A stretch of DNA of 64,000 bases. Source: Micropterus salmoides. Taxonomy: Eukaryota > Chordata > Actinopteri > Centrarchiformes > Centrarchidae. Both the position numbers and the translations under genes were made by a program. The DNA is taken from positions 15,491,671 to 15,555,670 of the forward strand of contig NW_024041262.1 of NCBI RefSeq assembly GCF_014851395.1, read 5' to 3'. Of the stretch, positions 48,206 through 59,904 are shown one piece after another (the first letter of the stretch is position 1; every line of letters starts with the position of its first letter). Below the pieces are notes generated by a model, which worked only from the letters and a program-made list of their open reading frames with translations, had not been told where the DNA came from and did not search any database.

Positions 48206-50398
48206 GGTTCAATTCAATTCAATTTATATAGCGGCAAATCACAACAACAGTTATCTCACAGCGCTTTTCATAAAAGAGCAGGTCTAGACCGTACTCTGTG
48301 ATGTTATTTACAGAAGCCCAACAATTCCCACCAAGAGCAAGCACTAGGCGACAGAGGCAAGGAAAAACTTCCTTTTAAGAGGCAGAAACCTCGAGCAGAA
48401 CCATGGCTCAGGGTGGGCGGCCATCTGCCTCAACCGGTTGGGGGTGAAGGGGAGAGAGAGAGAGAGAGAGCGAGAGCGAGAGGGCAGGAGAGGAACAGAG
48501 AGAAAAAGAGAATGGATGGAAGGAGAGAGAGGGGAGGGAGGCAGCCTACACAATATACACTCACAGAGGTACAGACAGTAAAGGTGCTATAGACTAAATG
48601 AAAAATGGTATAGATATGTATAGTAGTGTTAATGATAACAATCGTAATGTTAATGATTATAATAACAATAGGACTAGTAACAATAATTGTTGTAGCAGAG
48701 GGTGTCGAGCAGGAACACGGGGGCAGCAGGTGACCCGCAGCCACAGATCCAGAGTCCACAGCTCCAGAGCCAGAAACACCTGCAGGAAGTGATAGGAGGA
48801 GAGAGGAGAGAGACGAGAAAGCACAAGACTACCGGAAAGGGGAGAAGTTGTGTTAGTAACATGCAATAATGGGATGAGGTTGCATACAGAGGGAGAGAAA
48901 GTAGAGGAGAGAGGAGCTCAGTGCATCATAGGAAATCCCCCAGCAGTCTAGGCCTATAGCAGCATAACTAAGGGATGGTTCAGGACTCACCTGAGCCAGC
49001 CCTAACTATAAGCTTTATCAAAGAGGAAAGTCTTAAGGTTACTCTTAAATGTGGAGATGGTGTCTGCCTCCTGAACCCAAACTGGAACCTGGTTCCACAG
49101 GAGAGAATCTTGATAGCTGGACGCTCTGGCTCCTAGTCTACCTTTAGAGACTCTAGGAACCACAAGTAACCCTGCATTCTGGGAGCGCAGTGCTCTGGTG
49201 GGGTAGTAAGGTACTATGAGCTCTTAAGATAAGATGGTGCCTGACCATTAAGAGCTTTGTAGGTAAGAAGAATGATTTTAAATTCTATTCTGGATTTTGC
49301 AGAGAAGCTAAAACAGGAGAAATATGATCTCTTTTCCTGGTTCCTGTCAGAACACGTGCTGCAGCATTGTGGATCAGCTGAAGAGTCTTAATGGACTTTT
49401 TCGAGCAGCCTGATAATAAGGAATTGCAGTAATCCAGCCTATTTTCTGCATCACTTTTAGACAGGATATTCCTGATTTTCACAATATTACGTAGGTGAAA
49501 AAAGGCGGTCCTTAAAATTTGCTTAATGTGAGACTTAAACGACATGTCCTGATCAAATATAACTCCAAGATTCCTCACAGTGGTGCTGGAGGCCAGGGCG
49601 ATGCCATCAAGGGAAACTATATCTTTAGATAATGCGTCACGGAGGTGCTTGGGCCCCAGAACAATAACAACATAACACAATAACAGAACGTTTAACATTA
49701 GAAAATTACAGGTCATCCAGGTTTTAATATTCTGAAGGCACATTTGAACTTTAGCTAACTGATTAGTTTCATCTGGCTTGATCGATAGATATAACTGAGT
49801 ATCATCTGCATAACAATGAAAGTTTATGGAATATTTCCTGATAATATTGTCTAAGGGAAGCATATATAAAGTGAAGAGGATTGGTCCGAGCACAGATCCT
49901 AGAGGAACTCCACGACTAACTTTGCCGTGCACGGAGGACTCATCGTTTACATGTACAAACTGAAATCGATCTGATAAATAGGACCTAAACCAGCGGTTCC
50001 TTTAATGCCAATGAAATGTTCCAGTCTCTGCATGGTATCAAATGCAGCACTAAGATCTAATAAAACCAGTATAGAGACAAGTCCTTTGTCTGATGCAATA
50101 AGGAGGTCGTTAGTAATTTTCACCAGTGCTGTCTCTGTGATATGATGAGCTCTAAATCCTGACTGAAAATCCTCAAATAAACTATTGCTCTGTAGAAAGT
50201 CACACAGCTGTTCAGCAACTGCTTTCTCCAGGACCTTAGAGAGAAATGGAAGGTTAGATATAGGTCTATAGTTGGTTAAAACATCCAGATCAAGTGTGGG
50301 CTTTTTCAGAAGAGGTTTAATTACAGCTACTTTAAAGTACTGTGGTACATAACCTCTTGATAAAGATAGGTTGATCATAATAATAATCATAATAATCA
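48206..50398 (-). mobile_element. L2-type LINE (second family), 5'-truncated, minus strand
   Basis: Read on the minus strand, it starts in the reverse transcriptase: GYVPQYFKVAVIKPLLKKPT, LTNYRPISNLPFLSKVLEK, FEDFQSGFRAHHITETALVK and VLLDLSAAFDT (motif A). After a frameshift near 49940 come GVPLGSVLGPILFTLYMLPL (motif B, usual Q replaced by L) and CYADDTQLYLS (motif C, about 49801-49812). The C-terminal part follows: VRNLGVIFDQDMSFKSHIKQ, and LLSGCSKKSIKTLQLIHNAA. A long 3' UTR carries a purine run and ends in (TTGAA)-type units at 48206-48222. Stops and frameshifts make it inactive, although the YADD motif is intact. Confidence 0.9.
48451..48482. repeat. (GA)n microsatellite inside the LINE 3' UTR
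   Basis: About 10 GA units followed by CGAGAGCGAGAG. The counterpart on the opposite-strand copy is the TC-rich run at 62213-62270. Confidence 0.9.
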
Positions 50399-50436
50399 TA
50401 TCTAGTATAGAAGTGCGGACTAAGGGTAAAACTTCT

Positions 50437-50668
50437 TCTTGGTGATAGACAGGTGTTCAAATACTTATTTGCAGCTGTATCATACAAATAAATAGAATAA
50501 AAAAATAGTTAAAAAATCATACATTGTGATTTCTGGATTTTATTTTTAGGTTATGTCTCTCACAGTGGACATGCACCTATGATGACAATTTCAGACCCCT
50601 CCATGAATTCGAAGTGGGAGAACTTGCAAAATAGCAGGGTGTTCAAATACTTATTTTCCTCACTGCGC
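50437..50668. mobile_element. Tc1-like terminal fragment
   Basis: It contains GGTGTTCAAATACTTATTTG near 50452 and again GGTGTTCAAATACTTATTTT near its end, stopping at CCTCACTG (50661-50668). This matches the 3' end of a Tc1-like fish element as I remember it. The transposase and other end are absent. A CG/CA microsatellite abuts it. Confidence 0.65.
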
Positions 50669-50671
50669 GCG

Positions 50672-50692
50672 CACACACACACACACACACAC
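50672..50692. repeat. (CA)n microsatellite
   Basis: About 10 CA units preceded by GCGCGCG. Confidence 0.9.
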
Positions 50693-51680
50693 CTCTAGGG
50701 GGTGCTACAAGCAAGGTCCAAAGTTTCGCACTTTCATATCGCTGTAACTCCCGCATACGAAGGCGGATATCAAAAACCTTATATCCACGCGTTCGGGGGA
50801 TCGAGCTGAATCTCCTGGTATAGGCTATTTTTGCTACATCGCGAAAACTGGAAAACCTATTTTAATTAACTCCGCAAGTCCGATCGACACCAAACTTGGT
50901 ACGGATAATCTCTGGACCAAGCTGAGGAAAGTTTGTAGAGGAAATTTTGATCCGACACAAAATGTCCCAATTATATGCTAAATAATATTTGAAATTATGT
51001 CATATCTTCGCTTTGGAATGGCCAATCGACACCAAATTTGGAGCAATAATGTGGGACGCCCCCCTGAGGGCCTGTGCAAACTTTGGTGCAACTAGCCACT
51101 AGGTGGCGCTTTTTAACCTGAAAAAACCATATCTATAACCACAAGTCACATTGACATGAAACTTGAGCCGAATTGTTCAGCATGGTCCCCTCACTACAGG
51201 CACCAAAGTTTACCCAAATATGCCCACAGGTGGCACTGTTATTGCAGATTAAACACGTGAAAAAAAATCCCATTGACTTACATGCATTTTATATCTCCAA
51301 AACCCCAAGTCCCATTGATACATTTGTTCCCCATGTGGCCCTGATTACACCTGAAAAGTTTGGTGCAATTCGGCTTATAGGTGACGCTATAATCGAGGTT
51401 CAAATACCGTGGGAAAATCCCATTCATTTCAATGGGATTTTGAACAAAAGTACATTTTGCCTCATAATGACGCGCCATTGCACGTTTGGGGGATACTGCT
51501 GATTCGGTGGTATAAGACACGCCTCTGTGTGATGACGTTTTCATTTCACTACATCGTGAAAACTGAAAAACCTATTTTAATGAACTCCTCCGAAGCCGCA
51601 AGTCCAATCGGCACCAAACTTGGCTCGGATAATCTCTGGACAAAGCTGATGAAAGTTTGTAGAGTAAATTTTGAAAGTTG
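50693..51680. repeat. Unclassified repeat block with internal duplication
   Basis: A module of about 120 bases occurs twice in the same orientation, about 715 bases apart (50838-50957 and 51552-51677). It contains TACATCGYGAAAACTG, AACCTATTTTAAT, CACCAAACTTGG, CGGATAATCTCTGGAC and AAAGTTTGTAGAG. Between the copies lie GGTGGCRCT boxes (51112, 51231) and TCCCATT motifs. The block looks like part of a dispersed fish repeat of uncertain class. No coding frame. Confidence 0.6.
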
Positions 51681-52257
51681 AATCAACACCTCTCTAAAAG
51701 AGTTTCAGCAACAACTGAACATAACAACCTTCATGCAGGGAGGATGTATTGCATTTTTGCACTAGACTGCACTTGTTCTAGCACCTAATAAAATGACATA
51801 TGTGTGTTCACAGAATTTTCACTATTTGTACTTAGCATTTCTGAAAGCTTAACAGACTCAGAACGACTTCTTTGCATGGATGCCATTTAATACATTATAC
51901 AGTATACAGCTTTAACTAATACACTTAAAACCTCAAAGTGCTTAAAGCACCTCTATTAAAAGGTCACTGTTCACCCCAACAAAGTGAACTGCAGCATTAA
52001 CCCCGCTTTAAAATGAGCTCTGGAATAATAATCAGGTGAGCACAAATGAAGCATGGCAGCATTTTTTTTTTCTCACCTTGCCAGTAATGAGTTTTTGAGT
52101 AGTCCACTTTCACATATGCACACAACCAAAATACTAAGACATACTGAATGTCTTCAAGCCTTTAAATCGTGGGTAAGAGTTTGTCCTTTACTTAACTTAA
52201 ACATGTTAATATTTTAAGTTTGATATTCGATCATTAAAATAGTTGCAGATAAATTTT

Positions 52258-52617
52258 CCATCCATCCATCCATCGTCAACTGCTTATCCTGCGTACAGGG
52301 TCGCAGGGGGGGCTGGAGCCATCCCAGCTGACTATGGGCGAAAGGCGGGGTACACCTTGGACAGGCCGCCTGTCCATCGCAGGGCCACACATAGACACAC
52401 AACCGCTCGCACTCACATCCACACCTAAGGACGATTTCCGAGACACCAATTAACCTAGCCTGCATGTCTTTGGATGGTGGGAGGAAGCCAGAGAACCCAC
52501 GCGGACACGGGGAGAACATGCAAACTCCACACAGAAAGGCCGGGGCAAACGGGGTTTGAACCCACGACCTTCTTGCTGTGAGGCGACAGTGCTAACCAAT
52601 GCACACGGCGCCGCCCG
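52258..52617 (-). mobile_element. tRNA-derived SINE with (ATGG)n tail, minus strand
   Basis: On the minus strand the head lies near 52617 (GGGCGGCGCCGTGTGCATTG, then TTAGCACTGTCGCCTCACAG, then GGTTCAAACCCCG as B box). The body holds GAGTTTGCATGTTCTCCCCG and CGATGGACAGGCGGCC. The tail is four ATGG units at 52258-52274. Layout and sequence match a very common teleost SINE-like family as I remember it. Confidence 0.8.
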
Positions 52618-54071
52618 CAGATTAATTGTAGTTTTTAAAATGTATTTTAATTATTTAATCTACTAATTGTGTCAGCTGAATTAATGTTTTTTTCTACATA
52701 CTTTTATCAGGAAATATTGACCACATGTAAATTAATAACCACACATGCACACAAGATTAACCCATTTGTGACAAGGCTTTAAGTGTAATGCTGCCATCTA
52801 GTGGTTGGAACTGTTTGCAGTTTCTGTTGTCTGATTATTTCTGCTGGCTGCACATTTTAGACTTCTTATGATTTGAAATCTGCATCGCAGAACTGGAGGC
52901 CAAAAATCACGTTCAGACATTTGTTAGTAAGTGGATTCCTAATTAAGGATCTGGTCCCAGCATTTGCCCAAGCTCTGATCAGAGAGAATAAACAAAACTT
53001 TAGAACAACAGACAGTAAGGTCTTTGTTCCAGGTCAGTACATTCATTTGAAGCAAAAAAGCTGCTGTTATTTGTACAAAATGCTGGACTGTGTTAAAGCC
53101 TCTTTGTGTTCCTGGGAGAAATGTGAGAGGCAGGATGACAAGATGAAGACTAGCCTTGAGGAGAAGGCAGGGACACACCTGGACATAGCTTGTGTGATCA
53201 TTATATAGAGTCAAACGTATGTATTTAGCAAAACAATAGATCGTCCTTTTCAAAGATGAGCGTGATCAGTCTGGAGCAATTCTGGTGATGAATCGCACCT
53301 TGTGGCAGCCATATTTTGTATAAACACACATGCTTTATATTTTTCTTCTTTTACAAAATGTCTTCCGATTAGGGAAGAAAGTGAAAAGAAAATGTGAGAC
53401 AGTTAATCTTGTTGTTACGAAATACTTACTACCTTGCATTGCTGTATGCACACTCATAGCTTTACATACTAAACATGCATACTAGTAAACTACACTTACT
53501 GACACTTGCATCAGCATGTCATATGAAGAATTTAAAAGGCCACATTGACCCAAATATAAGTCCTGATTATACTGTAAGATGAACCCCTGAACACTCGTTT
53601 AGATTTTTGATAACACTTTTTAAATCATCAAGCTTAAATAGAAATACTAGTTAGGAAATCAATAAAAAAGAAATCTTTTAAAATAATGGTATTTTCCAAT
53701 TCAAATGTATCATCCAAAAGAGAATAATGACATAAATCTTGAGTCAATAAGAAAGACTGCTGAGTGCGCATACATAATAACATAATCTCTGCTTCTTCAA
53801 ATGTAATTCCAAGGGGGGAAAAAACAACAATGTCTTATATTTGGGCCAACACGGTCTCTTGTAAATCTAAAAACCTTTTTTTTTTTGTAGCCATGGACGC
53901 TGTACTGCTTCTTCCACCAAATCAGGCCAGAAAGGTTTGAACCCACCAGGCAGCCAAACTGCACTGGCAACAGACTTACAATCACAAGCGCAAATAATCA
54001 TCGGAAATGTCCTCCAATGCCATACCGTTCCACTGCAAAACAACTCAAAACAAAATTAATCTTGAATGTTA
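52618..54071. other. No gene seen downstream of rab5c
   Basis: Unclassified DNA. A plus-strand ORF of 111 codons (52873-53208) matches nothing I recognise and has no splice context. Confidence 0.4.
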
Positions 54072-54843
54072 TTTATTACTTCTTCTTTTTTTAAATTTAC
54101 AAGTTATTTTCACATTTCTCTTAAAAAAGGCTAACAACTCTCTGGTGTTACATATATCAGTACACAATGAATGCAAGCAACTGCATTTTGTTGCACAGTC
54201 CAGAAACATCCTCAGACGTGTAGCCTATTAAATCATGATCTGCTTGAAAAAGAAAAGTCTAGAGCTTTCCTTATAACTGTGTAATATCCAGGTCTGTAAA
54301 AAGAATATAATGCTGGGATCTAAATTGCAATAAGACAAAAACTTTTAAGATTGATGGCTCTGTCATTTGCAGTTTCAGCATTAGTAGTTGGGTATTTGTT
54401 TCTTTCATAATGATGATCAATGTAGAGGGAAACTGCCAATATACATGTATGTGTATTTATTATACACATACATAAAGACACACACTCAAACACATAGGGG
54501 AAAATGGCAAACAACCTCAGCATCACCCATCAAAAAAGATTATTTAAGACAGAATTCAATCAACTGAGACAGAGGCTGAAGATGAGGGAGGTAGATAGAT
54601 ACACGGGGGGTAGGGAGACAGAAGAGAAGTAGGGAGGGATCTTGGTAATTCCCTCTAGCTTATGATTCTTTTAAAAAAAAAGTTCCTTAAATCAAAGAGG
54701 GTCCAGATAATCTCATCTGTAATCTCAGTTTAAGTGCAGGGGTGGCGAGTGGCTCTGCCCTCTCCTGCCTCTCGGTTTTAGCTACGTGCTGTCCTTTAAA
54801 CGATGTTCAGGGCTCGCTTACTAAGTTCATTGTTTTGTACTTG
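54072..54843 (-). other. Probable rab5c 3' UTR with candidate poly(A) signals
   Basis: Sequence downstream of the rab5c stop codon contains AATAAA on the minus strand at 54456-54461 and again at 54072-54077. No other coding exon intervenes, so the last exon could end shortly beyond either signal. This is inferred from signals only. Confidence 0.45.
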
Positions 54844-57800
54844 CTAATTGCCTCCGCCGCAGCACCGGCTGCTGCGGCCCTGAGGAGCAGCTTCTTGTAG
54901 ATCGACTCCTGTCCTGGTCCGGCCCCCTTGTCCAGCTCCACCCTGAGGATCGTTCTTCGGTAGCTTCTTTGCTACAGGGACAGGATCACAGATGTTTAAA
55001 TATTGCTAATTTAGAGCGAGTAGAGTTTTGAGTTGCAAGATACAAAACAAAGGTTACAATGGTCTATTCAATTAAACCTTTGTCACTCAACATTTTCTAT
55101 GGAGTCCAGCAGGTGTCACAATGAAAAACAAAGTGAACTAATTAATAATAATAATTAATTAATTTGTTGGAACAACCTAATATCTTAATGGTTAAGACCT
55201 ATAATATACAACCATTGCTGCATGTTATAAGTGAAATAGTAAAAAAAATTGTGTTTTCTAATTAATGAAAAGTTATTATAGCCGTAATAACTGAAGTTGC
55301 AAACTTCAAACTGGTTACTGGTCTCTCCAGAGAATTCGGTTGAAGCTCTCTCTTGCAGGTCTAATCAGGAGTGATGTAGTTTCTTTTGATTTTGACGAAG
55401 CAACGTGGATATCTGTCCGATTTAGCCCGTTAAACAAAGTTTGGTTATCACTGACAACAATTGTCAACTTTGCCACGGAAATAAAGGTGTGGTAAAGTAA
55501 AGTGTTGCCTGAGATTTGACTCAACAGAAAAGCACTTACCAATAGCCATGAAAATTTCATTGACATTCATGGCAGTCTTGGCTGAAGTCTCCATGAAGAG
55601 TAGACTGTTGTCATCAGCGTATGCTTGTGCCTCCTAAGAACACAATTCAGATATTTAGGATAATATTAGACATTTACAGCAATGACAAGAATATCTGAAA
55701 TCATTTGCTGAACATGCAAAAGTGATTTATATTTTCATACCTGAAGTTCCACAGCTCTCTTGTTTGCGATGTCTGCCTTGTTTCCAGCCAAGGCAATCAC
55801 TATGTTGGGACTGGCTTGTCTCTGAAGCTCCTTCACCCAGTTTTTCGCTCGTACAAAGGTATCCTAATCGAGAAACAAACTTTATTCATACGGATCTCAC
55901 TCAAGTACGTATATTTACATGGCAACTATATTTAGCCTTGGTGGAACATTTTACCCTATGTACACAGAGGCTGATCAACACTTGAAGCTGAAGATATGAC
56001 CTCAAAACACCCACATATCACCAACATGTCTACTTTTAGACTACATTGGAGTGTCTTGTATCCTCAAGTTATTCTTGCAGTACTGCTCTACGTTGTAACA
56101 CCGCAATATGCTTCCCTTAGATATTCTACAATACAAAATTACCTCGTTTTCAACATAGTTTTGTTAAAAACTTCTGAATTTTGTTGTCTTTTACTGTCTT
56201 AAACAATAATACAGAAAACCTTTAAAGTACAACTAAAAGTAAAAGTAACAAAGTCACTACTTAAACAACAACCTATCTAAGTTCATCATGTTGCTACTAA
56301 CTGATAAGTCCCCCATTGTTGTCCTAAAGGTGAAACCTACTGTGTTGGTAATGTCATAGACCACGATGGCCGCCTGAGCGCCTCTGTAGTACATTGGAGC
56401 CAGGCTGTGGTAGCGCTCTTGACCAGCTGTGTCCCAGATCTCAAACTTCACAGTGGTGTCGTCCAGACAGACAGTCTGTGTGAGGAAGGCAGCTGAGAAA
56501 GACAATGAAGATCAGGGTAACAGTAATGTATCGGGGTCCATCTTCCCTGTTCATGTATGCAGTGAGTGAATGCTTAGCAGCTGTATCTCACTTCAGATCA
56601 GCTTGGACAAAAACTCCATGGCTCACAAAAGGTATCAGTGTCAATCTGTGGCTGTTAGACCTGCTGAGGTGTGGAATCTGACTCAGATCATTAAATGAAA
56701 CATGCCACCATTTTTGAGCAATGAAGTTCCATCTTGACCTTGGGAACAGCATGTGCAAAAATATAACCTCAATTTGAAGATCAACATGTGGTTGAAAGCT
56801 TTAAAAAAAAAAAAAAAAAAAAAAAAAAGGTAGTAAGAAGATCTTTAACCTGAGATTGCTTTTTCTCACGTGCCACTTTTTTCTTTTAATGAAAAAGGCA
56901 TTTTAAAGACAGAAATCTGAGTTGTTGTTTTTTTATTTATTTACATTTTTTTAATTTAATATTTACATTTCATAACAGTCTGTAGTGGCAATAAAGCATA
57001 GACCTTTCTAACATTAGTGCACTGTTGTATTTATTGAACTAGAAATGGAACAAAGCCCCTAACATGGAAAATGCTTGTCCAATGCTTTACATTTATTGAT
57101 TTAGCTGACGCTTTTATCCAAAACAACTTACAATTGCTATACATGTCAGAGGTCGCACGCCTCTGGAGCAACAACACAACAAAGTCATATGTCTTAACCA
57201 CAGTTCCATTACCACCCCATGCTTTATTTAATGAACTAATAATGAACTTTAATGAACCTACAATGGGGTTACATATCGAACATCAATCCTTTATTGGTAC
57301 TGACCAAAATGTGTGTGTAACACAAACTATCTACAACGGTCAAATAAGAAAAACTGGCAGAGACAGTTTTGTCAAATCTGTAATCTTTGGTGGTGATGTC
57401 GCAGTGGATAAAAATACCTTCAACTTGGGTTTGATTTCCACTGCGACACATCTACCAATGTGTCCCTGTACAAGATACTTAGCCCCTAGTTGCTCCTCAG
57501 GCATGCAAACTCTAACGCATATAGTAATTCGCTTCGAATAAAAGCGTCAGCTAAATGACTAAATGTAAATCTCCTTTATAGTATTGATACCTTTCAATCA
57601 ATATTTATCCCTCAAGTACACACAATCTACTTACTGAGACACTCTAACCCCCCTTTTAACAAAATTCACTTCTTAAAAAAATCTAGAAACATGTTTTTGT
57701 CGCTTACCTCCAATGGTGCTCTCCTGGAATTCATGGAACTGGCCTTTGACAAACCGCAGCACTAAGCTGGACTTGCCCACCGCCGATTCCCCCAACAGAA

Positions 57801-57876
57801 CCAGTTTGAACTGGCAGATTTTGTTTGCCACTGTGGCACCATTAGGCCTTGTTGATCCTCCACCGCGCCCAGCCAT
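54844..57876 (-). CDS. rab5c: Rab5 small GTPase, five coding exons, 221 aa
   Basis: Rab5 is the early-endosome GTPase that directs endocytic vesicle fusion. Coding exons, minus strand: 57876-57708, 56492-56341, 55863-55741, 55633-55540 and 54971-54844. All introns are GT-AG and the frame is continuous. Motifs: P-loop GESAVGKS (29-36), switch I QESTIG (51-56, Thr54), switch II WDTAGQE (76-82, catalytic Gln81), NKAD (135-138) and ETSAK (163-167). The C-terminal prenylated cysteines are 216-217 in RCCGGGN. Assignment to the c paralogue rests on the MAGRGG start, NTDTF, GNKADIANKRAV and the GVDLQE tail. The final CCGGGN is unlike the CCSN of mammalian Rab5 proteins. Exon sizes 152, 123 and 94 match the conserved Rab5 gene structure as I remember it. 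The start is the first ATG after the acceptor at 58052-58053. Confidence 0.95.
56803..56828. repeat. Poly(A) run in rab5c intron
   Basis: Twenty-six consecutive A on the plus strand, inside the intron between coding exons 1 and 2. Confidence 0.95.
57086..57569. repeat. Inverted repeat within rab5c intron
   Basis: The left arm TTTACATTTATTGATTTAGC (57086 on) through GGAGCAAC (about 57171) is repeated inverted at the right end (TTTACATTTAGTCATTTAGC on the minus strand from 57569). The arms are about 85 bases each, imperfect, with GCTGACGCTTTTAT shared exactly. The right copy is longer and resembles a known dispersed fish repeat (CGCAGTGGAAATCAAACCCA on the minus strand). The 156-codon plus ORF across it is an artefact. 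Confidence 0.7.
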
Positions 57877-58051
57877 TGACAGAGACGGAGACTTGTTATG
57901 GATGAGATGGGCTAAAACTAAACCTTAGAGGTGTAAAGATGAGAGCCGAGTCTGGACACACAGGCACTGATGGTGAGCGAGGTCAGAAACCGAACACCCA
58001 GTGGGAAGAGCCTGATCGTGATCACAGTGGTGAAGTGACTCGTGAACCGGT
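57877..58051 (-). other. rab5c: rab5c 5' UTR portion of exon 2
   Basis: A strong acceptor (T-rich tract then TTTAATGTAG) on the minus strand places the exon start at 58051, giving 175 bases of 5' UTR before the ATG at 57876. Confidence 0.7.
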
Positions 58052-59147
58052 CTACATTAAATTAAAAAAAAGGGGTGAAAAAACAAAACAAAAAAACAAT
58101 CAATGGATCTACCTCTGAGAACGCTTACACTAAACAAAATTATGCATTAACAAAGTTGTTTTTTTTTACTGTTGCAGATCTACATTTATATCAATATCTG
58201 ATTTGATCAAAAGAACCTATCTCATATCTTGAAAAATTATTTTTCACCATCTATTAATCACCTGGATACTTTGTCAGATAATAAATCATGACAAAGAGAG
58301 GCTACTCATTTAGTATAAAATCATTATATGATTATGTTATATAATCATTTCAGTAATCTTTCAAGAAAAACATTACCTACTTCCAGCTTCTTAAATGTGA
58401 GGATGTGCTGCTTTTTTTTGTTTCATATATGAAACTAAAAATAGGTTAACTGTAAATCCATGTTGTTTTGCACTGATGGTTGGTCTGAAAAATGTCACTT
58501 TGGGGAATCAGAATGAGCATTTTCCACAATTTTATGAAATTTTATGATGAAAAAGGTTGGATAAATCAATTGAGAAAATAATCTGCAGACTAATTGATAG
58601 TGGAAAAATTTGCAGCCCCATTCATTTTTATTTCATTATAGTTGTTTTTAGTTCATTCTGATATTTACCCAAGAACATTTATTTCATGTCACTTGTCATG
58701 ACCTTGTAGTTGTCAGCAGGCACCAAAATACCTAACACTATTTACGATAAGACGTTATTAGTTATATTAACGTTACGACGAAATGTTTATGAACGGACAG
58801 ACACTTTAAAAGGTTTCACAGCTGATCGCGACACACATTTCTTAAATTGCCTCGACAGTTTTAAACTGTCATCTTTTGGACTCATTTATGAACAAAGTGT
58901 AGCGAATAGATAAGATATATTTATTTTAATTTCAAACACAACAATGACATCCTCCAAACAAACTAATTAAGTTACATCACAGAACCGGCTTAACCTGCTG
59001 ATCTTAACTTTTACCGTATAACCCAAAAACAGAACCAGCTGTAAGTTAGCTGCGAGGCTAAAGCTCATCTAACGACGAGAGCAATGCTAACGTCAACTAA
59101 CACGAAAAAACGGCAAAAGGAAACAAATAACACGTCAGCGTCCTTAC

Positions 59148-59280
59148 CAACAACGACAATGAATATTCACTCCGTCCTGTGAATAGTAAGTGATAACAGT
59201 GTTGTTCCTCGTTAACAACGTTTTCTCTTAAAACACTTTCAGGTTCAGTAAAATATACGCTTCCGCCTTGAGTAACAAAA
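59148..59280 (-). other. rab5c: rab5c non-coding first exon (candidate)
   Basis: A consensus donor GTAAGG on the minus strand (59147-59142) follows GTCGTTGTTG. Upstream sequence leads straight into promoter-like motifs, and the acceptor at 58052-58053 is a suitable partner. The transcription start is estimated, not seen. Confidence 0.55.
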
Positions 59281-59362
59281 ACACTTCCTGGTTTCGTCAT
59301 ATGATGCAATGTCACAACCAATCAGATGGCCGAAGAGTGGGCTGTCAGAGGAGAGCCAATCA
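59255..59362 (-). promoter_or_regulatory. rab5c: rab5c promoter region, TATA-less
   Basis: On the minus strand there are two ETS-type sites (GGCGGAAGCG at about 59258-59267, CCAGGAAGTG at about 59282-59291), a TATGACG CRE-like half-site (about 59295-59301), and two ATTGG (inverted CCAAT) boxes at 59318-59322 and 59355-59359. No TATA box is seen at a suitable distance. The combination fits a housekeeping promoter. Confidence 0.6.
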
Positions 59363-59450
59363 ACTGTTAAAATATTTGACAACATTGTTGAAGCTAAACA
59401 TTCATGCCAATAAAGCATTTATTGGCAAAGCACAGGGCCGGTGTTCTGAC

Positions 59451-59904
59451 GATATATGCTACCTTGTCGAAAAATGCTACCATAGCGCAAAAAAATGCTA
59501 CTCTTTACCAATCCCATAAAGTTATAGTATTATGACATCGTCTGTTTTTTTTTATTACATTGTAATATAATTTCAGGGGTAGACTAATATCCCCTATCAA
59601 ATTAATGCTCCCACTACAGAATCATTTTATTTTGCACCACTGCTCACTCCATGTGTACTGTAAGGAGATGGGGGACATGTTGAAATACTATATTATGCCA
59701 TCTTTATTTAACATATCAGGGGTAGCGTATTCTGATAGACTAATAGTGATTTTTTGTTTTGATATTGCTGATATAGCCACTGTCTCGACGGCATGCCCAA
59801 CAGCAAGGTTGCACAGATTTATGGGCGTGGAAACAGACCACGCTTGTGGGTCATACGCATGCGCAGAACCGCTAAGTAGCACATCTCGATAGGTAGCATA
59901 AATC
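59451..59904. mobile_element. Small inverted-repeat element beside the rab5c promoter
   Basis: The left end GATATATGCTACC and the complement of the right end GATTTATGCTACC match at 12 of 13 positions, with further similarity (TCGARAWRTGCTAC) just inside. GAC flanks both sides (59448-59450 and 59905-59907), a possible 3-bp target duplication. It is 454 bases long with no coding frame. Confidence 0.6.

Noticed and set aside
48430..48866. Leu/Ser-rich minus-strand ORFs at 48.4-48.9 kb and plus-strand counterparts at 61.9-62.3 kb
   Set aside because: They are translations of the LINE 3' UTR purine/pyrimidine runs and appear in both copies only because the repeat is shared.
52873..53208. 111-codon ORF as a possible small gene
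   Set aside because: No signal peptide, domain or splice support, and composition like the surrounding non-coding DNA.
57071..57541. 156-codon plus-strand ORF inside the rab5c intron
   Set aside because: It spans the two arms of an inverted dispersed repeat, has no family motif and lies antisense within an intron of a solid gene.
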